From contig OY744607.1 of assembly GCA_963556255.1 (NCBI GenBank), positions 53,564,670 to 53,628,669 of the forward strand: a DNA stretch of 64,000 nucleotides. Reading direction: 5' to 3'. The stretch is from Allolobophora icterica. Taxonomy: Eukaryota > Annelida > Clitellata > Crassiclitellata > Lumbricidae. The position numbers and the translations under genes were made by a program. Below are positions 1-10,790 of the stretch, one piece after another. Position 1 is the stretch's first letter; each line of letters opens with the position of its first letter. The notes beneath the pieces are model-generated. The model did no database searches and was not told the DNA's origin. It worked only from the letters and a program-made list of their open reading frames with translations.

Positions 1-700
1 CCTCCGTCCGTCTGTCCGTCTCTCCGTCCGTCCGTCCCTCCATCCCTCCTTCCTCCGTCCGTCCGTCCCTCCTTCCTCCGTCCGTCCCTCTGTCCCTCCC
101 TCCGTCCGTCCATCCCTCCTTCCTCGGTCCCTCCCTCCCTCCCTCCTTCCTCCGTCCGTCCGTCCGTATCTCCGTCCCTCCATCCCTCCTTCCTCCGTCC
201 CTCCCTCCTTCCTCCGTCCCTCCGTCCCTCCGTCCCTCCGTCCCTCCATCCCTCCTTCCTCCCTCCCTCCCTCCGTCCCTCCCTCCTTCCTCCGTCCGTC
301 CGTCCGTCCGTCTCTCCGTCCGTCCGTCCCTCCATCCCTCCTTCCTCCGTCCGTCCGTCCGTCCCTCCTTCCTCCGTCCGTCCCTCTGTCCCTCCCTCCG
401 TCCGTCCATCCCTCCTTCCTCGGTCCCTCCCTCCCTCCCTCCTTCCTCCGTCCGTCCGTCCGTCTCTCCGTCCCTCCATCCCTCCTTCCTCCGTCCCTCC
501 CTCCATTCCTCCCTACCTTCCTCCATCCCTCCTACTGTCCGTAACTCCATCAGTCACTCCCTCCCTCCCGCCCTCTTTCTTCGTCCATCTCTCCCTCTGT
601 CCGTCTCTCCATGTGTCCCGGTTACCCTCTGTCTTTCCCTCCCTCCTTCCCTGTGTTCGATCGTCCGTCCGTCCTTTCATCCCGCCTTCCCTCTGTGGTG
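1..700. repeat. CT-rich (CCGT/CCCT/CCTT) tandem repeat with higher-order period
   Basis: One strand is almost entirely pyrimidine, built from CCGT, CCCT, CCAT and CCTT tetramers. The stretch at about 70-170 recurs nearly unchanged at about 368-468, so short units are organised in a higher-order repeat of roughly 298 bp. The array decays after about 530 into irregular CT-rich sequence. No gene is visible. The segment 700-863 is unrecognised single-copy-looking DNA. Confidence 0.9.
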
Positions 701-1097
701 AGTCTGCAGAGGGTGAGGCAGGGTTAATTACCCGAAGGGATTTCTTGACTTAAGTCGGTAGTAGGACATCCGTTGGGGCTACCAGAGCAATTGGTCCGAG
801 GATTAAGACCCATTTCCCATATATATAAATCTATCTATGATTCTACATACAGTATTATATATATATCAATCATCAATCAATCAATCAATCAATCAAAATT
901 ATTTATTGGCACCAACGACAGTATTTCACAAGCAGTTTAACATAAGATTTCGATAGTATATATGTCTTACATAATAAAGTAAGGAATGAATTTTTTTTTA
1001 ATCCTTTAATAATTAACATTTGCCATTAATTCTTCAGTATAATGAAAACTTTATTATGCCTTGTAAATTAAACGCAGCACTGTCATTGACAGCAAAT

Positions 1098-1140
1098 GGC
1101 ATCCCCTAAGGGATATAGGTCCCACTAATGCAGGGATGCC
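1098..1140 (-). other. Stem-loop in LINE 3' UTR
   Basis: An 8-bp perfect inverted repeat, GGCATCCC / GGGATGCC, flanks a loop that itself contains CCTAAGG-type self-complementarity. It lies about 200 bp inside the 3' end of the LINE. In several LINE clades the RT recognises a 3' stem-loop to prime reverse transcription; that role is inferred here. The second LINE has an analogous hairpin-rich stretch at 36,061-36,120. Confidence 0.45.
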
Positions 1141-1342
1141 ACTACGACAATATACATTAATCAGAATGATGTAGTAGGACTGTGGTGCCATTGTCGTTTC
1201 ATACTACATATTAAAGTGAGATAACGCACACAAAAAAGTGGATCTTAGCTAGCTTAACTATCCTTAACTACTGTATACATCTCCAGTGTGACGCCCGTAT
1301 AGCAAGGATATGCATATTAGTTAATCATATACTAAGGCTTAC

Positions 1343-4300
1343 TCAATTCATGTCGGAGGAGGAGAGGAAGCATCGCAATTTCTTTTTAAACAAATACATA
1401 CTAGTACTTGATCTTATGTCGTGAGGCAGTGAGTTCCAAGTGGATGGACCCATAGATTTTATTGAAAATAATCTAATATTAGTGCGTGCTTTAACTGGGC
1501 GATATAAAGAGGCTGATCTAGTATTATGTTCATGTATCGTGGAAGCCAGAGCAAAGTACCCAGCAAATGAAACAGGAAGTGTGTTATTTCTATATCTATA
1601 AAATAATACTCCAATTTGAAAGATCCATATTTGTTTTAATTTAAGGAGATTGAGGTCTTTAAATATGGGAGAAGTATGGGATCTATATGATGAATTACTT
1701 ATCATTCTTATCGCCTTTTTTTGCAATATGTGTAATTTGTGAAGGCGTGATTTATAGTTTGAGGCCCATATGATATTGCAGTAGTTTAAGTAGGGAAATA
1801 TCAAGGAGTAATAGAGGTTTAATTTAATATCTTTTGGAAGAACCCTGGCAATTCTAGAGATTATTCCAATGTTTTTCGCCACCTTTGACGCTATGTAATT
1901 AATGTGAGATTTCCATGTGAGATGTTGATCAATAACCACTCCCAGGAACTTTATAGATTCAACCCTCGTAACAGGGACCCCATCCAGTGTTATATTCCCT
2001 ATTGTCGGCTTAATTTTCCTGTGTGATTTAAAACAAATGAAATTTGTTTTGTCTACATTAAGGGTTAATTTATTTGCTAAAAACCACTTATTTACCTTAG
2101 ACATTTCCTCATTTATTACTTCTAGAAGGGATTCCCATGAGCTATTTGAATAGTAGATGGACGTGTCGTCTGCAAATAATATAAAATGTATCGTAGAAGA
2201 GACTTTTGCAACGTCGTTAATAAATAGCAAGAAGAGGAGAGGTCCTAGGTTCGATCCTTGAGGAACTCCCGAGGTAATAAGGCCAGGATCCGATAATACG
2301 CCATTACAACTTACTCTCTGTTTACGTCCTTCTAAATAGCTTTTGAACCAATTTAATTGAATTCCTCGTATTCCATAATTTTCTAGTTTATTTAATAATA
2401 TTTTATGGTCGACTGTGTCGAATGCTTTAGCCAAGTCTATGAAGATGCCTACTGAGTAATCATTGTTATCTAGTGCTTTCGAGATTTTATCCTCCATGTC
2501 TATCAAGGCCATATACGTAGAGTGGCCTGCCTGAAAGCCATGCTGAGAAGGGTGAATCAAATTTAGAGTTGTTACAAATGAATTAAGTCTGGAATACATT
2601 ATCTTTTCTAAAAATTTGGCAAAGAATGGAAGAACAGAAATTGGCCTATAGTTGGAGAGCTGCTGTACATTTCCCTTTTTAAAGACTGGTATTACTTTGG
2701 CCTCCTTTAACAAGTCTGTGACAATCCCACTACTTAGCGAGCAATTTATAATTTCCGACAGAGGATGGGCGATTTGCTGAATAAAGGGCAAAGCTAAGTA
2801 CGGATCAATGCCATCCAGTCCCATTGTGTGTGTTTTTTTTATAGTTTTCCCAATATTTATTATCTCCTCTGGGGAGGTTGGCAGAATACCTAATGAAGAT
2901 ATATTAGGCGGGGGTAGATACACATCATGTGTACATAGAGATGTGGGCAAATTTTCTGCTAGGTCCCCAGGTATTTTAATGAAATAATGATTAAACTCAT
3001 TTGCCATAATTTCAGGGTCCTCTACCATCGTACCATTAATTATTAGTTGATTAATTTTTTTACAGTTATCTTCCGTTTGCAATGCTGATCTAATTAACTT
3101 CCAGGTAGACTTGAGGTCTCCATGATGTTTAAGAAATTCATTAGTATAATATAATTTTTCAGCCTGAATCCTTAACGTTTTAAATTTATTTCTATAATTA
3201 ACGAATTTATTTTTATTAGTATGGCTGGGATTTTTTAAGTATTTAATATATAACTGATTTTTTTTCCTACAAGATTTTAACAGACCCAATGTCATCCATG
3301 GCTTATTCTTCTTAGCCTTTTTTCTGTTGGTGTTAGCTTTCATAGGAAAGGCGTCTGTGTAGGCCTTCGTATAATTAAGTATGAAGTTTCCATAAGCATC
3401 ATTAACCCTGGCATGTTGGCAATGCTGATGCACAAGATTCCAGCTTTCATCTAACAAACTCTTTGAAAATTTTTCAAGGCCTTCTGGAGTGACAGTTCTA
3501 TTTTCCAAATACTTACTATCCACTGAGAGTTTTATATCATATGAGAATTGAGCTAATACAGGCAGATGGTCAGAAAGATCGTATAAAATAATAGTAGCAG
3601 TCTGTAGCTTGGACCACGCTGTACAGAATATGTTGTCTAGCAGAGTTTTAGTGTAAGGTGTAATTCTAGTTGGTCTGGTGATTACTGGAAGGTATTGGTA
3701 GGATATTAGATTATTGTAGAATAAATTTGTATCTTTATGTTCATTAACTTTTAGAAGGTCTATATTATAGTCTCCAAGAAGGAAAATTTCTTTAGATTTC
3801 GTTTTAAGATTTTCCATTAGCTGTTCAAATTCTGCCAGAAATTCAGTTAGGCATTGTCCCGGAGGCCTGTAAATCACACCTATTACTGGCGAATATCTTT
3901 TTAAATTTAGGCGTAAAATTAAATATTCAAATTTTGAGAATTCATTTCCGTTTGGAGTTGGATCAACAAGTTGATAGCTAAGTTTATCATTGATGAAAAT
4001 ACCCACTCCTCCTCCTCTTTCCCCTTTTCTAGCCTTGCCTATAAATTTATAGTTTGGTAAGTAGACCGTGTTCAGTCCGCTTTCATCTAGCCAGGTTTCA
4101 GTTACAGTGACTATTGTTGCCTGGGTTTTCTCCACTATCTCTCTAACTTCAGCTACTTTATGCGTGAGACTTCTGCAGTTTATATGCAGCATAGTAAGAT
4201 TTAAATCGTTATTTTTTCCGATTAGTTGATCTTTTTGAATTTTATCAAGGGTACTATAATTACTTGTCCAAGTTACATTTTTGTAATAGTTTTGGTCAGG

Positions 4301-4384
4301 GTCACTACTATTTTCATTTACCATAGTGCTATTCTTATCATATGAAGAGAAGACTTCAAGTTCAATATCTTGTAGATAGCGCAA
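1343..4384 (-). CDS. LINE ORF2: endonuclease-reverse transcriptase (about 1,000 aa)
   Basis: This would encode the replication polyprotein of the LINE: it nicks target DNA and reverse-transcribes the element RNA in the nucleus. The N-terminal half is an APE-like endonuclease: LHINCRSL near residue 66, TETWLDE near 95, the GGGVGIFI block, GDYNIDLL near 203 and the catalytic SDHLPV near 275. The RT domain follows, with NYRPISVLPFFAK, LAKAFDTVDH, GVPQGSNLGPLL and the catalytic FADDTS. After it come LTW-HI and YLNYCNIIW blocks typical of this group. The frame is intact. The codon at 4,384 is TTG; the first in-frame ATG is at 4,322-4,324, and open frame continues upstream to about 4,515, so the true start is uncertain. 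Key RT aspartates (FADD) are present, so it could be functional. Confidence 0.92.
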   Translation of the reverse strand: MRYLQDIELEVFSSYDKNSTMVNENSSDPDQNYYKNVTWTSNYSTLDKIQKDQLIGKNNDLNLTMLHINCRSLTHKVAEVREIVEKTQATIVTVTETWLDESGLNTVYLPNYKFIGKARKGERGGGVGIFINDKLSYQLVDPTPNGNEFSKFEYLILRLNLKRYSPVIGVIYRPPGQCLTEFLAEFEQLMENLKTKSKEIFLLGDYNIDLLKVNEHKDTNLFYNNLISYQYLPVITRPTRITPYTKTLLDNIFCTAWSKLQTATIILYDLSDHLPVLAQFSYDIKLSVDSKYLENRTVTPEGLEKFSKSLLDESWNLVHQHCQHARVNDAYGNFILNYTKAYTDAFPMKANTNRKKAKKNKPWMTLGLLKSCRKKNQLYIKYLKNPSHTNKNKFVNYRNKFKTLRIQAEKLYYTNEFLKHHGDLKSTWKLIRSALQTEDNCKKINQLIINGTMVEDPEIMANEFNHYFIKIPGDLAENLPTSLCTHDVYLPPPNISSLGILPTSPEEIINIGKTIKKTHTMGLDGIDPYLALPFIQQIAHPLSEIINCSLSSGIVTDLLKEAKVIPVFKKGNVQQLSNYRPISVLPFFAKFLEKIMYSRLNSFVTTLNLIHPSQHGFQAGHSTYMALIDMEDKISKALDNNDYSVGIFIDLAKAFDTVDHKILLNKLENYGIRGIQLNWFKSYLEGRKQRVSCNGVLSDPGLITSGVPQGSNLGPLLFLLFINDVAKVSSTIHFILFADDTSIYYSNSSWESLLEVINEEMSKVNKWFLANKLTLNVDKTNFICFKSHRKIKPTIGNITLDGVPVTRVESIKFLGVVIDQHLTWKSHINYIASKVAKNIGIISRIARVLPKDIKLNLYYSLIFPYLNYCNIIWASNYKSRLHKLHILQKKAIRMISNSSYRSHTSPIFKDLNLLKLKQIWIFQIGVLFYRYRNNTLPVSFAGYFALASTIHEHNTRSASLYRPVKARTNIRLFSIKSMGPSTWNSLPHDIRSSTSMYLFKKKLRCFLSSSDMN

Positions 4385-4515
4385 ACTTATATTACTTTTT
4401 TCCTCCTCCTCATCCTCCTCGCTACTAGTAGGAGCCTCTAAGGAACAAGTACCGACGTCACAGCTGGAGATAATTGGGACCGCACTGGAAAACAGGGCAG
4501 AAACGTGCGTATATG

Positions 4516-5345
4516 CCCTCCCTTATACATACAATTCCATAATAAACATAAGCATAAGAAGTAGTCCGATATTCAAATACAGTTCTGGATCATCACACTG
4601 CATGCGAACTATCAAATCAAACATGCTAATATCTGTAGCCGTTATATACGTAACATTTTTTGCAACTCTCGTTGCCACAATAAACATAAGAAGCATTCCA
4701 ACATTTATAGACTGTTCTGGATCATCACACTCCACGCGAGCTATCAAATCAAACATGCTAGTATCTGTAGCCGTTATATAAGCTTACGTAACATTTTTTA
4801 GCAACTCTCATTGCCATAATAAACATAAGAAGCATTCCAACATTTATAGGCTGTTCTGGATCATCACACCGTATGCGAACTATCAAATCAAACATGCTAG
4901 TATCCGTAGCCGTTATATACGTAACATTTTTTGCAACTCTCATTGCCATAATAAACATAAGAAGCATTACAACATTTATAGACTGATCTGTATCATCACA
5001 CTGTATGCGAACTATCAAATCAAGCATGCCAGTATCCGTAGCCGTTATATACGTAACATTTTTTGCAATTCTCATTGCCATAATAAACATATGAAGCATT
5101 CCAACATTTATAGACTGCTCTGGATCACCACACTGCACGCGAGCTTTCAAATCAAACATGCTAGTATCTGCAGCCGTTATATACGTAACATTTTTTGCGA
5201 CTCTCATTGCCATAATAAACATAAGAAGCATTCCAACATTTATAGACTGCTCTCGATCATCACACAGCATGCAAACTCCCTAATCATCCATGCTATATCA
5301 GAAGCCGTTATATACGTAATATTTTCTGCGACTCTCATTGCCGTT
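4516..5345. repeat. 132-bp satellite, about 6 copies
   Basis: Successive occurrences of the motif CTATCAAATC begin at 4,609, 4,741, 4,880 and 5,012, with a one-base variant at 5,144. The unit is therefore 132 bp; one unit has 7 extra bases around an AAGCTTAC insertion. 132 is divisible by 3, so the minus strand stays open over several units and would read a hydrophobic 44-residue repeat including MLLMFIMAMRVAKNV and TYITATDTSMFDL. The one 7-bp insertion breaks that frame. The last copies decay near 5,345. The array abuts the 5' end of the LINE. Confidence 0.9.
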
Positions 5346-5970
5346 AATCAGTTTAAGTATAATCCGGTAGGCTGTGATATTCTGGTTAATAGGTTTATGC
5401 TGTTAAATAAAAATGTAAAAAAGAAGCGATAGAATGATATTGTTTACAGCGACAGTAGCATACTAGCTAGTCAATTTATCATAAAATGTCATAGTCTTGT
5501 GATTACTTGTTCATGTTATAATATCCTTGCAACAACAGTTCAATGAATTCATCACGGACATCTTAAATTTATACTTCCTTTATGGATATATAATTGTATG
5601 AAAGTAGAGAAGCCTAATTTATCATCCAGAAGTCAGGTGAGGAGCAGCTTATCTCAATTAAATCAGGTTATAGAAGACTTACAGATATTTCTCGTTAGTC
5701 AGCGTTCAGGTTATGCACTTGTGTTCATTCGCTGTTTTACCAGCATTAAGTTTCAAGTCCCATGCCGAAGTAAATCCTAGTTCCATCAGAGCCAAGGTGA
5801 TAAAGAACTTACATTTATTCGCCTCGGATGGCATCTAGGTTGTTCACCTGTGTTCAATGATTGTTATTCCAGCGTAAAGTTTTCAAGTCCCACGCCGATG
5901 TAGACCCTAGGTAAGATCTTCTTATTGGCCGGTATTGAAGGATTGGCTAGCTTCCATCGCGCCGAGCTTT
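5346..5970. repeat. Unrecognised stretch containing a two-copy imperfect direct repeat
   Basis: Most of this stretch has no recognisable feature. Two imperfect direct copies of about 110 bp occur at roughly 5,672-5,780 and 5,800-5,911. Both contain GTGTTCA, TTTTCAAGTCCCA(C/T)GCCGA and end in CCTAG. The second is followed by GTAAG, which resembles a splice donor, but no supported exon is seen. Confidence 0.4.
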
Positions 5971-5971
5971 A

Positions 5972-6245
5972 ACGATGTTTTGTAGGAAGTTTGTGCTTGT
6001 ATAGGCAATCTTTCTCTACGTCGATGAGCTTTACCGACGTGTTGGGTGAATAGTGTGGTTGTGGATAGATCTTCTCTAGATCTAGGAGTGAAGTGATCTT
6101 CTTTGGCTTTAGACCTTGAGCCTCGCTGGTTAATAGGAACGTAACCCCCCCTGCTGTCCAAGCAGAGTAAGCCTTTCCCTCCTTGACTAGGCTCCTTGCT
6201 TTTGTGTAGATCTGGGCGCTTGATGACGATAAGTGTTCATTTACA
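5972..6245 (-). pseudogene. Possible LINE ORF1 C-terminal fragment
   Basis: The minus strand is open for about 88 codons reading [18 protein letters not shown], then TAGGVTFLL and [14 protein letters not shown], and stops at about 5,969. From memory, the pattern KAR-L-K-EGK--SAW--GG-V-F---S--------I-SL-DL resembles the C-terminal nucleic-acid-binding region of ORF1 proteins of CR1/jockey-type LINEs. It lies upstream, in the same orientation, of the ORF2 at 1,343-4,384, but a satellite and unrelated sequence separate them, so it may belong to another copy. Its 5' side ends in a TA microsatellite. Confidence 0.4.
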
Positions 6246-6269
6246 TATATGTGTGTTTTACGTAGAGTC

Positions 6270-6390
<121 letters not shown>

Positions 6391-6539
6391 CACAAATACA
6401 TGTATATATATGCATGATTTAATTACATATATCTATAATATACACAAAAATATATTGTTACAGGCATATATAATATATATATATATATAGTATATACTGT
6501 ATGCAATTAAATCATACATACATAATACGTATACATAGG

Positions 6540-6965
6540 TATTGGTGTATGAATGTACGTAAGTATATATGCGTGTATGTAAGTACGAACGTATGGATGA
6601 ATGGATGGATGAATGGATGGATGGATGGATTGCAATTGGACATTTATATCGCCGCTATAGAAAGGAGCAAAACAAATCAGAGGCGCTCAATGGATTCATG
6701 TGTTTATAGTATGTGTATCTAGAACCTTAATATTATAGCGCCTTTATGGAATCTTATTCGTTAACTAATTCATTCATTCTTTCATTCATGCATCACTTGC
6801 TTCCTTCCTTCGCTCATTAATTCATTCTTTCAATCTTTCATTTATTTATTCATTCTTTAATTCATTCGTTCATTCATTAATTCTTTCATTCATTTTGCAT
6901 TGACTTATTCATTCTTTCTTTCATTCATTCAGTCATTCGTTCTTTCATTCAGTCATTCATTCGTT
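6540..6965. repeat. Tetranucleotide microsatellites (ATGG/TGGA and ATTC/TTCA)
   Basis: A short TGGA/ATGG run lies at about 6,593-6,632. A degenerate ATTC/TTCA-type array fills about 6,755-6,965. Between them is unremarkable sequence with no supported gene. Confidence 0.85.
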
Positions 6966-7059
6966 CCTTTACATTTCTCTTAAGACTCACCTTGAGCAGA
7001 CTGTTTCAACGAGAGCAGAATTATGGCGGAGATCAGAACAGACGTTGAACCGTGATTTA

Positions 7060-7620
7060 CACAGTGTAACATGACGTTTGCGTTACGTTCAGAAGTGTAA
7101 CGCCGAACGCTGTAATCTGTTATGCCGTAGCAAAGATTATGATTGGGTTAATCCGCTCGTGAAATCCTGTTTATTCAGCCGTAACTCCATGTAGGCCTCT
7201 GTGTTACACTTTGAGTTGTAAATTTTTCGCATTCACTTACATCGATTACGCTTCTCTGTACTGTTACACCCTAAATTGTGTTCCACTTTGATCTGCAATT
7301 CTTTTCCACCGATTACGCTCTCTGCTGTAACTCCGTAAAACTTTGTAACACTGTCAGCTGAAATTCTTTTACGCCGATTAATCCTTGTACTGTAACACCC
7401 TAAAACTGACCTGTGGCCTTGTAACACTAATTACGCTATATATAGTAAAACCGTAAACATGTGTAACAGTTTGATATGTAATTCCTTTACTCTGATAACT
7501 CGCTGTGTTGTTACTCCGTAAAACTACGTTACAGTTTCAACTGTAATTAATTTACGCCGATTATGCTCCGTACTGTAACACTGTAACATCGATTACATGT
7601 AATTCCGTAACTGTCTGACC
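7060..7620. repeat. Degenerate tandem repeat of about 66 bp rich in GTAAC/GTTAC
   Basis: The core CGATTA(C/A) recurs at 7,243, 7,310, 7,375, about 7,488 and about 7,555, so spacings are 65-67 bp (the gap before 7,488 corresponds to more than one unit). Each unit contains several TGTAAC / GTTACA pairs that are mutually complementary. Copies differ substantially, so the array is old. No gene is seen. Confidence 0.75.
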
Positions 7621-7714
7621 ATCCAGGTCGCAGGATCTGCAAACAAATGAAATTTTAATTAGCCAGAAGGATGCCAATCACAACCCTTCACAAGACCTAC
7701 CTTGCCAAATTACT

Positions 7715-7810
7715 TACTTATTAGTAATTGCAATTGTAATTAGTAAATTTTATGGCGCCGGTGTCTAATGCACAAGGCATCAACCGATGGCACATCAAAT
7801 CCAAACCGAA
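7715..7810 (-). mobile_element. SINE 3' tail fragment with L2-like end
   Basis: The block TTTATGGCGCCGGTGTCTAA followed by TGCACAAGGCATCAACCGATGG recurs in the window at 12,776-12,870, 17,965-18,045 (opposite orientation) and, decayed, near 19,195-19,265. At 12,776 it forms the end of a tRNA-derived SINE, so this is interpreted as the tail of that family. The rest of the element is missing here. Confidence 0.5.
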
Positions 7811-7939
7811 ATCTGGTCAATATCCAGAAGGTCAGTCCGTAAGACATAGAGGAAGCCTTTGGTGGATAAGAATTTGAAAGGGGTTAGTTTTAAGTTAAGA
7901 AAGAAATGACACAAGCGACTGAATAGAGCGAAACAAAGA

Positions 7940-7965
7940 GAAAGTAAGAAAGTAAGTAAGACAGC

Positions 7966-8000
<35 letters not shown>

Positions 8001-8013
8001 GAGATAGATAGAC

Positions 8014-8068
<55 letters not shown>

Positions 8069-8110
8069 TAGATAGATAGAGAGAAACAGATATACAGACA
8101 GACAAAGACA
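7940..8110. repeat. GAGA/GATA/GACA compound microsatellite
   Basis: A purine-rich run of GAGA changes into GATAGA and then into perfect GACA repeats (about 8,031-8,075) before GATA and GAGA return. The translated leucine/serine-rich frames here are artefacts of the repeat. Confidence 0.95.
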
Positions 8111-8319
8111 GAGAGGCAGGGAATTCCAAAATCTAGGTGGAGCAACACAGACAGTTCATTTGCCAGAAGTAGGTGGGGGAGAGTGTGGCGATCGTGCTGT
8201 CGCAAGAGGCGTCAGTTGCGGCTGATGTCTTTCTTGTCTGTGTGCATCGATGATGATGGCTTGATGCAACGTCTACATCCGATCCGAAAATTGCCAATCA
8301 TCATCTGCGCTTATATTGC

Positions 8320-8530
8320 TCGCTGCCTGTCTGCATGTACGTCTGTTTGTATGTGTGTATCTTTGCACATATATGTATGTATGGTAGAATATAATTATCT
8401 AAATAGCTATGTCTGTCTGTGTGAATGTATGTATGTATGTCTGTCTGTCTGCATGTGTGTATGCATTTATGTTTGTAATACTTCGTATGCATCCATGTAT
8501 ACATGTACGTATGTATACAGGTTATGTTAT
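8320..8530. repeat. TGTA/TGTC-type degenerate microsatellite
   Basis: Degenerate TGTATG, TGTCTG and TGCATG tetramers. No coding support. The following 8,530-9,240 contains no recognised gene. It holds a region at 8,640-8,790 with CCCTGGTAGCGGGG and an ATAAACAA end that may be a retroelement 3' terminus, and the CRE-like cluster listed separately. Confidence 0.7.
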
Positions 8531-9004
8531 CTTGGCGTTAGTTAAGTATTTGTTAAGAACAATGAAAACATTGTATAATGATAATTATACTTACAGGCTT
8601 TAATTAAGTACTGAGTTAAGAATGATGGATGATTGACTGGTTTTCACTTACTGTACTACTACCCAGGTGGCCCTGGTAGCGGGGTCATTTGACCCCTTTT
8701 GGGCCTCCTGTGTAGCCAGACTTTGGAATATAATAATGCGTGTTTCTGCTGTATCTGTATAAGTTTGGTTACCAAATAAACAATTGTCAAGTGTCAAGTA
8801 TGAACGTATGAATGCATGCATTATACGTGTACATAACAGTATGTATATGTGTAATATGTATGCATGTTACATGTATATATAAAAATTATATAATGTAATT
8901 AATAATACAAAGGAACAGAAGTGTCATCAAGTGTGCCATTGTCTGTGTCAGTCTGTATGTGTGTAAAACAAAACAAATGTAATGTTCCTCTCATATGGCT
9001 GCAA

Positions 9005-9039
9005 TGACGTCACAATGACCATTGACGTCACAGACGTCA
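9005..9039. promoter_or_regulatory. Cluster of three CRE/ATF-like sites
   Basis: Within 35 bp there are two perfect TGACGTCA palindromes (9,005-9,012 and 9,023-9,030) and one AGACGTCA (9,032-9,039). TGACGTCA is the consensus for CREB/ATF bZIP factors. No promoter or transcription start is otherwise visible, so regulatory function is inferred from clustering only. Confidence 0.35.
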
Positions 9040-9239
9040 CTTCGTTCAAAGTAAAGTATACCGTAAACGGCTGCTCTTTTAATTAAACTAACGGTTTAAA
9101 ACGCGCTTAACAAATATTTATTCCCTAAAACGGGTTTAAAGGGCCAGAAACATAACGAAGTTAACTGAAAACCTACCCAAAACGGCATTCGTAAATTGAT
9201 TTGCTTTCAAATTTCTTTCCCCGTATTAGGACGGGCAAA

Positions 9240-9608
9240 CATCTAGTGTAACATAAACATTTATAAAGCGCTTCTCGCAGCAGAGCTATTCAGAAGCGCT
9301 CTCAACGTAATAGGCTCGTGCTTAAAGCATTGAAGTGAAGCTGTTGAAACTCATCAAGCATCTTGCTCCGAATCACAGGAGGGAGTTCATTCCAGAGTGA
9401 AGTGCCAGCCACAGCAAAGCCCTGATGCTGAGGTACAAATAAGCCCAATCGGTCAGTAGAACGGAGGGGGCGAGAGGAGCGTGAAGAGATTGGTTTGCTC
9501 ATCAGTTCAGAAAGGTATTTAGGCGCCAAGCCCAGCTGGGATCTAGTGACTAAGCGAAGGACCTTGCATCTAATACGAAACGGGACAGAGAGCCAATGAA
9601 GTTAAATG
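9240..9608 (-). pseudogene. L2-type LINE 3' fragment (end of ORF2 plus 3' UTR)
   Basis: The minus strand reads HWLSVPFRIRCKVL, LGLAPKYLSEL and GTSLWNELPPVIR, then stops at 9,302. This is the characteristic C-terminal tail of L2/CR1-type reverse transcriptases (compare the HWLP--RI-FK and S-WN-LP blocks known in that clade). It is followed on the minus strand by a short 3' UTR ending in GCGCTTTATAAATG-like sequence near 9,240-9,270. Only about 100 codons survive, so it is a 5'-truncated remnant. Confidence 0.8.
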
Positions 9609-9684
9609 CATGTGTGTGTATGAATATGTGTGTAGGCCCTACACGTACGAATGCATACATACAACTGTATATATCTATATATAT

Positions 9685-9688
9685 ATAG

Positions 9689-9720
<32 letters not shown>

Positions 9721-9900
9721 TGTATGTATGTATGTATGTATGTATGTATGTATGTATGTATGTATGTATGTATGTATGTGTACATGTCTGTTTGTATGTT
9801 TGCATCATGCTTTACTATACATGTATCATCATCGTAGCCGTCGTCGTGTTCGTTATCATAATCGTTATCATAATCGTTATCATAATCGTTATCGTGTCTT
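9685..9900. repeat. (TATG)n and (CGTTATCATAAT)n microsatellites
   Basis: Perfect TATG repeats run from about 9,690 to 9,779. A 12-bp CGTTATCATAAT repeat follows at about 9,850-9,890 and reappears briefly at about 10,018-10,030. Long in-frame translations are artefacts. Confidence 0.95.
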
Positions 9901-10018
9901 CTTTTGCTTTTCTCAAAACCTATTTCTTTTCTTGTGGCCTTGCGCACTGGGAGCTCTTCTGAACGGTTCACCCTACTAGAGGCGCTTTATAAATGTTTAA
10001 ATACAATACAATACATAA
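9900..10018 (+). mobile_element. L2-type LINE 3' terminus fragment
   Basis: GAGGCGCTTTATAAATGTTT followed by ATACA repeats matches, in opposite orientation, the terminal part of the L2 fragment at 9,240-9,608. The preceding sequence (LALRTGSSSE-type reading) is too short to assign. It is read as a very short 3' relic. Confidence 0.5.
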
Positions 10019-10054
10019 TCGTTATCATAATCTTTATCCTCATCATCTATTCAC

Positions 10055-10789
<735 letters not shown>

Positions 10790-10790
<1 letters not shown>

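Larger units (their letters stand above)
864..4515 (-). mobile_element. Non-LTR retrotransposon (LINE; jockey/CR1-like group), nearly complete 3' part
   Basis: A minus-strand LINE with an intact ORF2, a 3' UTR of about 440 bp (898-1,342) and a short tandem tail of TTGA units at 864-897. The 5' end stops near 4,515, where a 132-bp satellite begins. The open frame runs back from the ORF2 region to a TAA near 4,520 without an obvious initiator, so the element is probably 5'-truncated near the ORF1/ORF2 boundary. ORF2 has an APE-type endonuclease followed by a reverse transcriptase. Clade assignment within the jockey/CR1/L2 assemblage is uncertain. The absence of any stop or frameshift over 3 kb points to a recent insertion. 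Confidence 0.9.

Noticed and set aside
7795..8205. Leu/Ser/Cys-rich minus-strand frames
   Set aside because: Produced by GAGA/GACA microsatellite sequence.
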